Shown in pieces: positions 22,416 through 31,823 of a stretch of 64,000 nucleotides of DNA. Source of the DNA: Geosiphon pyriformis. Its lineage: Eukaryota; Glomeromycota; Glomeromycetes; Archaeosporales; Geosiphonaceae. The stretch spans positions 220,017-284,016 of the forward strand of contig JAAOMT010000607.1 of NCBI GenBank assembly GCA_016748015.1. The letters run 5' to 3'. Under the pieces are notes generated by a model. It worked only from the letters and a program-made list of their open reading frames with translations, had not been told where the DNA came from and did not search any database. Positions within the stretch are counted from its first letter, which is position 1; the number at the start of each line of letters is the position of its first letter. The position numbers and the translations under genes are program-made.

Positions 22416-23072
22416 TATTATAATTAAAACCTATACTTCTTATTAATTATCACATGTATTAGCCACTAATGTCACATAATTAGCCACTCTATTTTTAGAT
22501 AGTGATCATTGATCTGATCATTGACCACTTTTGATAGCTATATAAGTAATGAATCTCTTAGTTGTAGAAAAGCATGTAAAAATTAATGTAAAAGAAATCA
22601 AGAAAATAAAAGTAATAAAATAACAACTTTATCTCAATCCTTCTCTTCTCACTAATTTCTTTTTCCCTATCTTCAAGTATCTGAACATCTTAAAGATAAA
22701 AAATTACTTATTGGTTATTCCTTACTCTTTCCTGAAATGTGTAATTGCAACATTTAAAGATTATTGAATAAAACGTGACTGAAGAGTATATTTGATATCT
22801 GATATTGAATTCTAAGAGTACTGACATAAGACATAGAATTATACCAGTGTGTAATCATTTGTTGACAGTACAGATTATCTCTCTACCTTCAGATTCCCCA
22901 GTTATCATTTGAAAAGTATAATAACTGAGATATTTTATAAGACTGATCTTGCACATTAAATCCATACTCATTCAATTCACTTTTTGAAGTTAAATTCTTT
23001 TTAATTCCTTTCATCACTCTACAATCTTGTTCTCTCTTGCTATCTGTTAGCTTGTTACTCCAACTCATAACA
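22416..23072 (+). repeat. GyD 3' LTR
   Basis: Pairs with 5547-6204. It starts TATTATAATTAAAACC (degenerate TGTTATGGTTGAAACC) and ends ACTCATAACA. It contains the TGATCATTGA repeats near 22505-22525 and the TATA-like CTATATAAG near 22539-22547. Differences from the 5' copy are scattered and mainly transitions. Confidence 0.85.
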
Positions 23073-23346
23073 GTAGTGTATGATGTATAGGTAAAGGTTG
23101 TTGCTTGGTGTTTTTCTTCCTCTCTTTCTTTCCCTTTTCCCTTTTCCTCTCATATAGACATTAATAACAAGCTATTGTGGTCCTTGTCAACTCATGAGAC
23201 TTGGTAGGCTTTCCAAGGAGGTCTTTTTTTCTCTTTTTCCAATTCAATTAGTGGGACTTGAGTAGTATTAGTTGGTTTAAAATAACTGCACATGGCTGGT
23301 ACCTGAGTGTGCTGACTGTTTTGGCTGAATTGTAATTTTTGAGTGG
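23073..23346 (-). pseudogene. GyA-2 protease C-terminal fragment
   Basis: Short host segment between GyD-1 and GyC-2, minus strand. It reads TQKLQFSQNSQHTQVPAMCS then YFKPTNTTQVPLIELEKEK and PPWKAYQVS, the end of the protease domain. A Lys/Arg-rich linker follows towards the Cys-rich domain. It continues directly from the protease at 32699 when GyC-2 is removed, in frame. Confidence 0.85.
23343..23346. other. Target site duplication of GyC-2, left copy (GTGG)
   Basis: GTGG precedes the LTR start at 23347 and again follows the LTR end at 32699-32702. Removing one copy restores the GyA-2 protease frame. Confidence 0.85.
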
Positions 23347-24221
23347 TGTTATGGTTTAAAAATTTAGCAAAAAGAATCATAAAAATAATACAAACTATTC
23401 AATCATAATATAACACAGTAATAATCTTAGAAAGGTAATGATTAACATAGTAGCAAACACCATCTTGCTATAGTGGCAAGCACCAGCTCACAATAGCAGC
23501 CAATACCAACTGGTAATAGCAGCAAACACCAGATTGAAATATCAAAAAGAAAGTATTACAATGTGTTTTCTTATAGAACTACAAACATGTATATATACAA
23601 TAGTTTTAATATTGAGAAATAATCAATCAAGTAATAAAAATCATAACTTATCAAGCAATAGATCCAATTTTATCTAACAAACTTCACTTTAAATCATACT
23701 TTCAAATTAAATATCCCAAGAAATCTTTAAATCAAAAAGAAATAAAAAAGAATATTTAAAACTGAATTATCACAACCCAAAGTATTAAGAAACTTACTTG
23801 TATTATTTATTGAATAAAACTATCATTCATCAACTGAATCCCTTGGAAGAATAATCTTTGATCAAGATTATTTACATTGTTACTAATTAATAAAAGCTTT
23901 ATTGTAAGAATTAGAAAAGTGCTAAAAACTATTAACATTCTGTGTTTCTAGATTAGAGAAACACATCAGGCAATTGCAAGGATAGCCTCAGAGAAGACCC
24001 CAGACAGTGGGTAGATTTCAGTTCAGCCTCTGAGAAGGAGTACATAAACACACACAACAATCAAGAATCAAAGAATAACTTACATCACAACAGTAAAAAG
24101 AAAGCCTTCAATGTAACAGTAACATTATCACACAAATAGAATTGAGGAACTCACGAAAGACTGATTGCAATTAAAACGGAATATCAGCAATTAAATATAA
24201 CAAGAAAACTATCCCATAACA
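23347..24221 (+). repeat. GyC-2 5' LTR (875 bp)
   Basis: Starts TGTTATGGTTTAAAAATT and ends CCCATAACA. U3 near 23445-23540 has four spaced copies of an ATAGCAGCAAACACCA-like unit. The TATA box TATATATA is at 23590-23597. Same length as the 3' copy at 31824; the differences I see are mostly transitions. Confidence 0.93.
23590..23597 (+). promoter_or_regulatory. GyC LTR TATA box
   Basis: TATATATA in the sequence CATGTATATATACAATAG, about 50 bp after the last U3 repeat unit. The equivalent in the 3' LTR lies near 32067. A likely core promoter for the element, inferred from position only. Confidence 0.55.
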
Positions 24222-24223
24222 TT

Positions 24224-24240
24224 TGGTGAACTCTACAAGG
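24224..24240 (+). promoter_or_regulatory. GyC-2 primer binding site
   Basis: TGGTGAACTCTACAAGG, two bases after the LTR. The tRNA is not identified. Confidence 0.6.
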
Positions 24241-24303
24241 AAAGAAAATCAAAAAAGAAATAATAATTAGCAATAATTCATTGCTAAAAAGGAAAAAACA
24301 AAA

Positions 24304-26160
24304 GTGGCAACAAAAACCCCTAATCTTACTGTTCTTGAATTCTGCCATGCTATTTACACACAAAATCAAAGTGATCTTGGATTACCAGAAGGGTGTTGTC
24401 CAGCAGAATCTGCCCTCACTTATTATATCAACGCCAGAATAAATTATCATATAGGAAAGGAAGAAGAACCACACGATGCAAAACTTGGATTGTATAGAGA
24501 ATTATCACAATACACTACAAAAAAAGTAGCAGTAATAGCTGCAACTATTGTCAAAATCCATTGAGAAATTGAGCAATACACCAATGAAAATTTTCCAATA
24601 TCCACAGGAAACACTAGGGAATGCGCCAACAAAACCAAAAAAAATTTAGAAACTAATCAGGAAAGTAACCAGCAAAAACTAAGAACACCAGCTCAAACGC
24701 CAAAGAAAACTGTTACTCAATCAATAAAAAAACAATGTATTTAGTCACCAGAAGATAAATCATACCATTTTTCACCAGAAAATAAGATATAAATTCCATT
24801 AGGAGCTGCATCATCATCAACATCAACTCCACAAATGCCAAGAACTCCTAGTTATACTGATAAAATTAAACAACGTAACTGGGAAGACATACCAATTACA
24901 GGAGGATATTCATCACTATTCCAAAACCCTCTTTTTCAGCCAAAATTTAGAACGGAGTTTGAAAACCGTGAAGAGAAGTCTGAATCGGAATCCGAAAAAA
25001 AGACCAGTGAAAAAACAATTACAAGACCAGTCACTGAAACAAGCAGCCAGTCCAGAAACCAAGAAACTCATAATTAAAAGGAAGAACCGGATATAAGGGA
25101 AGCCACCTTTAGGAACGCTCAAGAAAATATCATCTCACCTCCTCTTAGACCAATAAACCCACCAGCAGAAAACGGCAATGAAATGACCACACCATACATT
25201 GCAAGACTAACAGATTTCTCAGGAGAGGAGAAAGAAACGGACATGCACACATGGCTCAGAGAAGCACAAAAAGCCATCCAGGCAAATAACTGGAACGACC
25301 AAAGAGCAATTCAAACATTATCTTTCTTCCTGAAAGGCACAGCCAACTCGTGATATCAAAGCCTGGAAACAAAACCCACAAGCTTTGCCAAATTTAAAAA
25401 TGCACTCCTGAAGTATTTTAACAACCCAAATGCCGTAATCCAACTACAGAATGAATTCAATACTATCAAGCAAAATACTGGTGAAACTGTCACCCAATAC
25501 CTTGCTCGATTCAATCGAATTCACCATCAGATTGAAGCAATTGAACAAGGATACTATACTGATCCTCAGGTTTTAAATCAGTTTATTAGAGGATTAAAAA
25601 GCAGCAATTTAGGAAGAGTATGCCCTGCCCACCCTAATTTCTTACCAGAAGCCATTACGCTTGCCAGAGCCCTTGAATCGGCTGAGAAAGAAGCTAACCA
25701 TAGTCAAATGGTTAACATGATAATGGAGAAAAATAAGACAGAAACATTAGAGAAAAAAGTAACGCAATTAGGAGAGAAACTTTCTAAGAAAATAGAAAGT
25801 TACCTCATTCCGGATCCGAAAAAAAATACATACCAACCACCCCAAAGATGCAGCCAGGAAGTCAGCAACAGTCGAAATAATTGCTCATCACGCCAGGAAT
25901 TCAGAACAGAAATGCGTGCCTGCCATTTTTGCAAATGCATAGGACATTTGATTAGTCAATGTCGAATGCGAATGATGCAGAAAGCACGCGAAAATAATTA
26001 CTACGCGCCACCCCAAATGCCCAGAAACCAGTACACGCCAATACCACGCCAATATTCCACCACATATCAAAATCAAGGAGCTTACCAGCAACAGCCCATG
26101 ATAGCCAACCCGAATTGGCGTCTCGAGGCCTGAAATCAGCCTATGTGAAACCAGAATGCG
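24304..26160 (+). pseudogene. GyC-2 gag
   Basis: Gag polyprotein beginning MATKTPNLTV at 24304, in one frame throughout. The N-terminal block ALTYYINARINYHIG, the Ser/Glu linker and the gag capsid domain (about 25240-25700) are present, as is the CCHC zinc knuckle CHFCKCIGHLISQC at 25921-25962. Stops: TGA 24562, TAG 24742, TAA 24790, TAA 25075, TGA 25351, TGA 26131, TGA 26146. Against GyC-1 gag, six of these seven are C-to-T or G-to-A changes (Arg, Gln or Trp codons); 24742 is a Tyr codon changed by a transversion. No indels seen. Gag would package the RNA in particles. Confidence 0.92.
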
Positions 26161-27003
26161 TTGGTCCAGAGGAATCCAAACCGTGCCAGAACCAATCAGC
26201 AAACCAATCCAAACTACCAAAATTATCAACAAACTTATCTTAATATACCAGAAAATCTGATCATCAGAAACAATGACAGTAGAAACATAAACAAAACCAA
26301 AAATTCTTCCAAATTGAGCCAGACAATACCACCAGCAGTTGCCACCAAAGATAGCAGCCTCGCAGCTATTTTTCCTTTTGAATTAGAGGAAAACGAGGCT
26401 ATGTTCAGTGGAGCAGCATTGGACGAAAAATGCCCAATCACTGCTATGTATACGGAAGCCACTGTAAACAATACCCCAATTAAACTTATCTTAAACAGCG
26501 GATCCGCTGGAAGCATCGTAACACTTCAACTAGTAAACCAACTGGGTTTCAAAGTTGATCGTGCTGCGATGTCCCAAATCATAACAGCTGATGGAAATAC
26601 AAAGCTGTCTCATGGCGAAATTGACTCATTCCTTTTCGAAATTAACGGCATAGTAATATCTACAAAAGTATTAGTAATGGATGCTACACAATATCAAGCA
26701 TTAGTAGAGAATGACTGGCTAACAAAAGCCAACGCCATCCTAGACTGGACCACCCAAGAGCTTCTAATCAATTATAATGGCCATCAGGCCAAAATTCCAG
26801 CCACCTGTGGCCACTTCCAAAAACCCAGCACCAACCAAAGACCTACCTTCGAATTTGAGGAAAATTCAGCACTACCAGCCATCAAAACCTATCAGCTCTT
26901 TTGGGCTGATGACCAAAGAACAGGACTACCAGCCATACCAATGTGGACCAGTGAAGAAAGATCCGAATGGAACCAGGTAAGTTCACAAAGAAACCACCAG
27001 TGA
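26161..27003 (+). CDS. GyC-2 aspartic protease region
   Basis: Open 280-codon segment in the gag frame, so in the element it is part of a longer polyprotein; the ATG here is not the real start. After a Gln/Asn-rich linker it contains the retropepsin-like domain. The active site near 26483-26520 reads LILNSGSAGSIV, that is DSG changed to NSG. Then come ITADGNTKLSHGEID, KVLVMDATQYQALVENDWL and the C-terminal block ATCGHFQ. Processing of gag-pol would be its role, but the Asn at the catalytic position makes activity doubtful. Ends at TGA 27001, in frame with the next domain. Confidence 0.85.
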   Translation: MVQRNPNRARTNQQTNPNYQNYQQTYLNIPENLIIRNNDSRNINKTKNSSKLSQTIPPAVATKDSSLAAIFPFELEENEAMFSGAALDEKCPITAMYTEATVNNTPIKLILNSGSAGSIVTLQLVNQLGFKVDRAAMSQIITADGNTKLSHGEIDSFLFEINGIVISTKVLVMDATQYQALVENDWLTKANAILDWTTQELLINYNGHQAKIPATCGHFQKPSTNQRPTFEFEENSALPAIKTYQLFWADDQRTGLPAIPMWTSEERSEWNQVSSQRNHQ

Positions 27004-27720
27004 CGCAGACCAAAGCTAGAATGCTCGGTTTGCAAGAAGAAACTCTCGTCTATGACTGTGTGCAGCGCACCGGACGAAGATCCAAGAAACTCCACCCACT
27101 ACTATTGTAACCGTTGTAACAAAGAAAAATACAGTTACCCAGAAAGACATGGAAAATGGGACAAAGAACTGTGCCTCACTTGTGGAGAACCATTACCAAG
27201 AGGGTGCGACTGGAACAACATACCAGGCAGAGAAGGAACGTGTGATGCAACTTGCCAATACACAATCTTCATCTGTGACTGGGTAAGAGGAAAAATGCCG
27301 TTTAAAGCAGCATTCAACAGAGCATTAAGAAGACTGCAGCACTACCTACATGATGAAAATAAGTTATACAACACTACACAAGCCAAAGTAAGAGAAGGAA
27401 CCGCCAAAGAAATACGACGTTGGAAAGAGTCAGCCAAAATAGCTGACGAAGTCACTAGCTACAACATGTTCGACCCAGTAGACAAATTCCAGGACTACTA
27501 CCAACAACTATGCCCCATTCGACAAGAGCAAGAACAATACCTCGCCCAAATCAACACTTATCTCTGCGAAAACTGTCTTATCCCGTGCCAAAATCAGTGC
27601 TGTGAAGAGTGTCAAGACGAAAGGGACTTAGAAAAAAAAATGGAAATTGAGAATCAGCAGTCTCAAAATCAATCAATAAATCAACAAGACTCACCTGACA
27701 GTCCCGAGTCAGAAAAATTT
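27004..27720 (+). CDS. GyC-2 cysteine-rich domain (unknown function)
   Basis: Same frame as protease; the open piece starts at 27052. Cys pairs in order: CSVC, YYCNRC, LCLTC, CDATC, and a cluster CENCLIPCQNQCCEEC near 27566-27620. Between the fourth pair and the cluster is a helical, charged section of about 100 residues (FKAAFNRALRRLQHY). PGREGTCDATCQYTIF is the strongest shared signature with GyA and GyB. The pairs suggest several zinc sites. I know no domain name for it. It lies between protease and dUTPase and would be released from, or fused within, the pol polyprotein. Confidence 0.7.
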
Positions 27721-28170
27721 GTAGCCTATACTGACCTAGAACAGGTGACCGACATCCGATACTTTGACAACAGGCACTTAGGAATAATACCCAAAAGAGC
27801 CCATCCAACCAATACTGGATTCAATCTATGTTATCCAGAAGACCAATCCACAACGTTACCACCCAAGAGCATTACCAAAATCGATCTAAAAATAGTGGTT
27901 GAAATTCCGCCAGGAATAATGGTTCAAATGGCGTCGCAATCAAGCCTCGCGAAAAAAGGAATAAGCATTCAAGGAGGAGTAATTGACTCTTGGATACACT
28001 AGAAATTTGATGGTTTTGCTACAGAACAATTCAGAAAAGCCTTATACCATTGAATCTAAGGAAAAAATTGCACAAGCAATTTTCTTACCATTGGTAAAAA
28101 TTGGGAAATTCGTGCCAGTGAAAAATTGTGAGGAATTGTCACAAACAACGAGAGGAACTTTTGGTTTTGA
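27721..28170 (+). pseudogene. GyC-2 dUTPase-like domain (frameshifted)
   Basis: Motif 1 TNTGFNL near 27808-27828 (usual TDAGFDL). Motif 2 QMASQSSLAKKGI near 27925-27963. Motif 3 GVID then, after a shift of one base near 27992, GYTRN. Motif 4 KIAQAIFLPL near 28063-28092. Motif 5 RGTFGFELTGKG near 28152-28186. dUTPases lower dUTP and so limit uracil in new DNA; some retroviruses and retroelements carry one. Frame 1 ends at 28002 and frame 2 opens at 27983. Motif 1 Asp residues are Asn here, so activity is doubtful even without the shift. Confidence 0.8.
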
Positions 28171-28645
28171 ATTGACAGGAAAAGGAATTGAAACAAATTT
28201 CACTAAAACAATAGAGGAAAAAGGCAAAGTAATTAAAAATGAGCAGTCCATTATGTTCCTACCATATGGAAAATCAGAAATAAGAATAAAAAGGACAATT
28301 AAAGAAAAAGACCTAATATTTGAGCTCTACCCAGAAACTTGCCAACAGTTTCTCATAGGACTTACTAACCTTTTTATTCCAGCTGATAAAGCTCAATGGA
28401 TAAAAATTTCTATTGCAAACACCACAGAAGAACCTGTCTACATTCTGGAAGATACCATCATTGGATACCTCGGAATGGAGCTAGAAAACGCGTCAACACC
28501 ACAAGAAATTCTAAATTTCCCAGAAATTGCCCTCTACTGTGAACTCACTTCAATAGATTGGCAACAACTGTTAGAATGCTATCAATTTACGCCAGAAGAA
28601 TTGGCCAAATTAAACATTGGAACAATGGATCCTGACCAACAGTGA
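28171..28645 (+). CDS. GyC-2 pre-RT domain
   Basis: Continuation of the frame-2 open stretch (27983-28645). After dUTPase motif 5 comes a beta-rich section with two repeats of the kind SEIRIKRTIKEKDLIFELYP and FIPADKAQWIKISIANTTEE then PVYILEDTIIGYLG. A short helical section FTPEELAKLN follows. It aligns with 3817-4209 and 12605-13051. Such a barrel-like module upstream of RT is common in gypsy pol; no activity is assigned. It ends at TGA 28643, in frame with RT. Confidence 0.6.
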
Positions 28646-29560
28646 CAATTAAAAGCATTAATTTTAAAATACTCTGATATATTTTCAAGAAATGGTGAAT
28701 TTGGAAAAACCAACTTGGTTCAACACCAAATCCCCACTGGAGATGCCAGATCTGAAAAACAATGTGCTTACCGTGTCTCACCAATGGAACATAATTTTAT
28801 CAGAGAAGAAGTTCAAAGCATGTTGGAAAAAGGAATAATACAACCATCAATGAGTCTATGGTCCTCACCAGTTGTTTTAGTAAGGAAAAAGAACGGAAAA
28901 ATTAGATTTTGCGTTGACTATCACAAAATAAACAGCAAAACAACCAAAGACTCATACCCAATACCATTAATTGACAAAATCTTTGACATTTTGGAGGAGC
29001 AAAATGGTTTTCTACACTGGACTTGACCAGTGGGTACTGGCAAGTGGAAATAGACCCAAAAGACAGACATAAAACAGCATTCACAACACAAAATGGCAAT
29101 TATGAGTTCAATGTAATGCCATTTGAATTAACAAACACTCCCGCGACATTCCAAAGACTAATGGACGTAATTTACTCCAGAATCCTGTGGCAATCCGTTG
29201 TTGTCTACTTGGATGATACAAATGTTTTCTTGGCAAAATTCATGGATTATCTCCAACATTTACAACAAGTTTTTGAGAGATTGAGACACGCTGGACTTAA
29301 ACTAAATCTAGAAAAATGTTTCTTTGGGAAAAATGAGCTAGCATTTTTAGGACACGTAGTTGGAAAAGATGGAATAAAACCAGATCCATTAAAAATAGAC
29401 AAAGTAAAAAATTTTCCAGTATCTCAAAATGTTTCAGAAGTTAGAAGCTTTTTAGGACTCACATCTTACTACTGCCGCTTTGTAGAAAACTTTTCAAACA
29501 TTGCCAAACCCCTTAATTACCTACTATCTAAAAATGTGAAGTTTGAATGGACTGAAGCAC
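28646..29560 (+). pseudogene. GyC-2 reverse transcriptase (one frameshift)
   Basis: RT domain. Pre-RT block NLVQHQIPTGDARSEKQ; fingers SLWSSPVVLVRKKNGKIRFC near 28853-28915; palm LDLTSGYWQVEIDP near 29018-29058, with the motif A Asp; FNVMPFELTNTPATFQRLMD; active site VVVYLDDTNVF near 29200-29230, with both Asp residues kept; GHVVGKDGIKPDP and FLGLTSYYCRFV. A one-base shift in a T run near 29005 separates 28715-29026 (frame 2) from 29023-30012 (frame 1). The only GyA/B/C copy here with an intact YLDD. Confidence 0.92.
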
Positions 29561-30012
29561 AACAAAAAGCTTTTGAGTACCTTAGACAAAAGCTCATTGA
29601 ATCACCAATAATGATCTATCCGAATTTCAACAAGAAATTCATTTTGGCCACAGATGTCTCTAGAACTGGACTTGGAGCCATTCTGTTACAAAAAGATGAT
29701 AATAGAAGAGAACGTATAATCACTTATGCCAGCAGAAGTTTCAGTACGGCAGAACAAAACTACGCAGCACATGAACTTGAATGCTTAGCAGTAGTTTGGA
29801 GTTGTGTTCACTTTGACACATATTTACAGTACCAATCCTTTGAGATTACGACAGATCATAGAGATTTGGTCTGGTTAAATAACAAGAAAGCACTAAAAAG
29901 AAAATATGCCAGATGGTCACAAATGTTAGCACCATACAATTATATTATCAAATACAAAGAAGGTACCAAAAATGCTAATGCTGACTGTTTGTTAAGAATG
30001 AGACACACATAA
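29561..30012 (+). CDS. GyC-2 RNase H
   Basis: C-terminal part of the open frame 29023-30012. The four catalytic acids are visible: FILATDVSRTGLGAILL (Asp), AAHELECLAVVW (Glu), ITTDHRDLVWL (Asp) and GTKNANADCLLRM (Asp). RNase H removes template RNA during minus-strand DNA synthesis and generates the polypurine primer. It ends TAA at 30010. Integrase opens in another frame at 30042, so one more shift or a spacer lies between them. Looks functional at the residue level. Confidence 0.9.
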
Positions 30013-30041
30013 AAATTACCAACCCACCCATCACAACAACA

Positions 30042-31340
30042 ATGAACAACCACCTTTACAAAAACCTTAGCCAATACTTGGAAACACTACAAATAGACAA
30101 AGAAATGCCAGTAAAAGAGCTAATTAAGCTCCAAAAATTAGCAAAACACTATTTCATCCAAAATCACATACTTTATTACCGGAATCAACAAAATTCAGAT
30201 AATTTATTAAGAGTTATAACCACAGATAAAAAAGAAACTATCTTATTTAACATGTACTCAGATATTCATTTAGGCCACTTTGGAAAAACAGCAACCATTC
30301 AACGTGCAACTAGCTGTTACTATTGGCCAAAAATGAGTTCAGACATAATCCAATACATAAGAAATTGTGACCCATGTCAACAAAGAGGAGGAGCAAAAAC
30401 AATGGAATTATTAAGACCAATAAAAGTTGGACAGCTATTTGACAGAATCGGAATTGATTTAGTTGGACTCTTACCAATAACAACAAGAAACAACTATTAT
30501 ATTGCAGTAGCCATGGACTATCTCACCAAATGGCCAGAAGCTAGAGCTATTAAAACAGCTGATGCTATTTCTGTAGCTCAATTTGTACATGAAGACTTAA
30601 TTTGCCGACATGGATATCCACAAAAATTGCTATTAGATCAAGGCACACACTTCGTAAACAGCACCTTAAAAGAACTTAGCCAAAAATTTGGAATCAAGCG
30701 ACCACTGTCATCACCATACTACCCTCAAACAAATGGATTAGTTGAAAGATTTAATCACACATTATGCGAATCACTGGCGAAAATCAGTAATGAACATGAA
30801 AAAGAATGGGATTTGTTCATACCAGCAGTACTACTAGCATATAGAACAGTAAAACAAGATACTACACAATTCACACCGTTTGAACTAGTTTATGGAAGAA
30901 AAACCACATTACCAGTTGAACTTACTATCCCAACTTATCCAAGTGACACTATCACGGAAGCAACATTCCAGGAAACACTACTTAGAAGAACATACGAATT
31001 AATGGGAACTTTAAAAAACAAAAGAAGAAAAGCAGCACAAAATATTGAACAATCACAAGAACAACAAAAAGTGAGACATGATAACCAGTTACCAGATAAT
31101 ATAATTAGCTACAAAATTGGAGATAAAGTATTGTTGCATCGTACAAAAATGGAAAAACAGTGGAGTGGAAAATTTGATCACAAGTGGGATGAACCATTTT
31201 ATATTCACAAAATACTTGGAAATGGAGCATACAAGCTAAGACTAGATGATAAAATATTAAGAAAAGCAGCACATGGTAACCGGCTGAAATTCTATTACAG
31301 TAAACCAGTAATAACAACAAAAACACCCAGAATTGGAACA
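30042..31340 (+). CDS. GyC-2 integrase (open up to assembly gap)
   Basis: About 433 open codons before the N gap. The HHCC zinc finger has HLGHFGKTATIQ with its His pair and CDPCQQRGG. Catalytic DDE: IGIDLVGLLP (Asp), LLLDQGTHFVN (Asp), NGLVERFNHTL (Glu), all kept. The C-terminal part has FTPFELVYGRKTTLPVE, a basic section and a GPY/F-like module KWDEPFYIHKILGNGAYKL. It joins the cDNA ends to host DNA; the GTGG duplication suggests a 4-bp stagger. No chromodomain seen. Residues after the gap belong to a different frame and should not be joined. Confidence 0.93.
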
Positions 31341-31360
31341 NNNNNNNNNNNNNNNNNNNN
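31341..31360. other. Assembly gap (20 N)
   Basis: Twenty N between integrase and the C-terminal domain of GyC-2. The true length is unknown; any protein read across it is artificial. Confidence 0.99.
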
Positions 31361-31369
31361 GAGATAGCA

Positions 31370-31804
31370 TTGGGCAATACATTAATAATGGAAGAAATAG
31401 AAATAAGTGAATTAACACCAGACACATTTAGCAACTTGAAAACGAAATTTCCAATTAATTACTGTTATTATCAACTAGAAAAGCACTTGAACATACAAAT
31501 ATTATACTCAAAAGACTCAACTAGAGTGTTTAACAAAACAACTATCCAACTATTAGAACCTTTTATTAGAAAAACCAACACTACATTCCATTCAAAAACA
31601 GTTTACAGAATTTTCAAAGCATTTGAAAACTGTCACAAATTATTGTTGGACCCAATTATGAACATAATAACAACCAACAATATTGGACAACTTACCAACT
31701 TGCAATTTCAAGAATTACAACAACAAATTAATAACACAGTATTGAACCACTATAGTAACTTAAAATTTAATAAAGAAATTAACTTCGATTTCGACGGAGC
31801 TTAA
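31370..31804 (+). CDS. GyC-2 C-terminal domain after integrase
   Basis: Open 144 codons after the gap, start uncertain. It includes YCYYQLEKHLNIQILYSKDS, RVFNKTTIQLLEPFIRKTN, TVYRIFKAFENCHKLLLDP and NNIGQLTNLQFQELQQQIN. The same order of blocks occurs in GyB-2 (59691-60155: WFYKIGEQLDLKTPYENLSQ, IFNKEAIQQVEKFVGKNN, AAFQHCPNVLLN, NNIGRITNQQFKDLQKAI). Mostly helical, no membrane segment. It stops at TAA 31802, just before the polypurine tract. Function unknown. Conservation between two otherwise diverged families suggests selection in the past. Confidence 0.65.
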   Translation: MGNTLIMEEIEISELTPDTFSNLKTKFPINYCYYQLEKHLNIQILYSKDSTRVFNKTTIQLLEPFIRKTNTTFHSKTVYRIFKAFENCHKLLLDPIMNIITTNNIGQLTNLQFQELQQQINNTVLNHYSNLKFNKEINFDFDGA

Positions 31805-31809
31805 TCTTG

Positions 31810-31823
31810 AAAGGAAGGGATAA
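31810..31823 (+). promoter_or_regulatory. GyC-2 polypurine tract
   Basis: GAAAGGAAGGGATAA-type purine run directly before the 3' LTR; primes plus-strand DNA synthesis in this class of element. GyB has AAAAAGAGAGGGATAA at the same place. Confidence 0.65.

Larger units (their letters stand above)
5547..23072 (+). mobile_element. GyD-1, plus-strand Ty3/gypsy element containing GyB-1
   Basis: Bounded by LTRs of 658 bp (5547-6204) and 657 bp (22416-23072). Gag, protease and a Cys-rich remnant run to 9176, GyB-1 interrupts at 9177-19081, and RT, RNase H, integrase and a tail continue from 19082 to 22415. Own length is about 7.6 kb. It sits in the Cys-rich region of GyA-2. I find no clean target duplication; GTAG at 5537-5540 and 23073-23076 is a weak candidate. 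No dUTPase is visible, unlike the other three families. All genes are broken. Confidence 0.85.

Noticed and set aside
5537-23076. GTAG as target duplication of GyD-1
   Set aside because: It would need the 5' LTR to begin TAATGATG instead of TGTTATGG; left as a weak candidate only.
31105-31434. Proteins reading through the N gap on either strand
   Set aside because: The 20 N are of arbitrary length; both frames across the gap are meaningless.
31370-31804. Envelope-like third gene of GyC
   Set aside because: No signal peptide, membrane segment or cleavage-site pattern; better called a C-terminal domain of unknown function.
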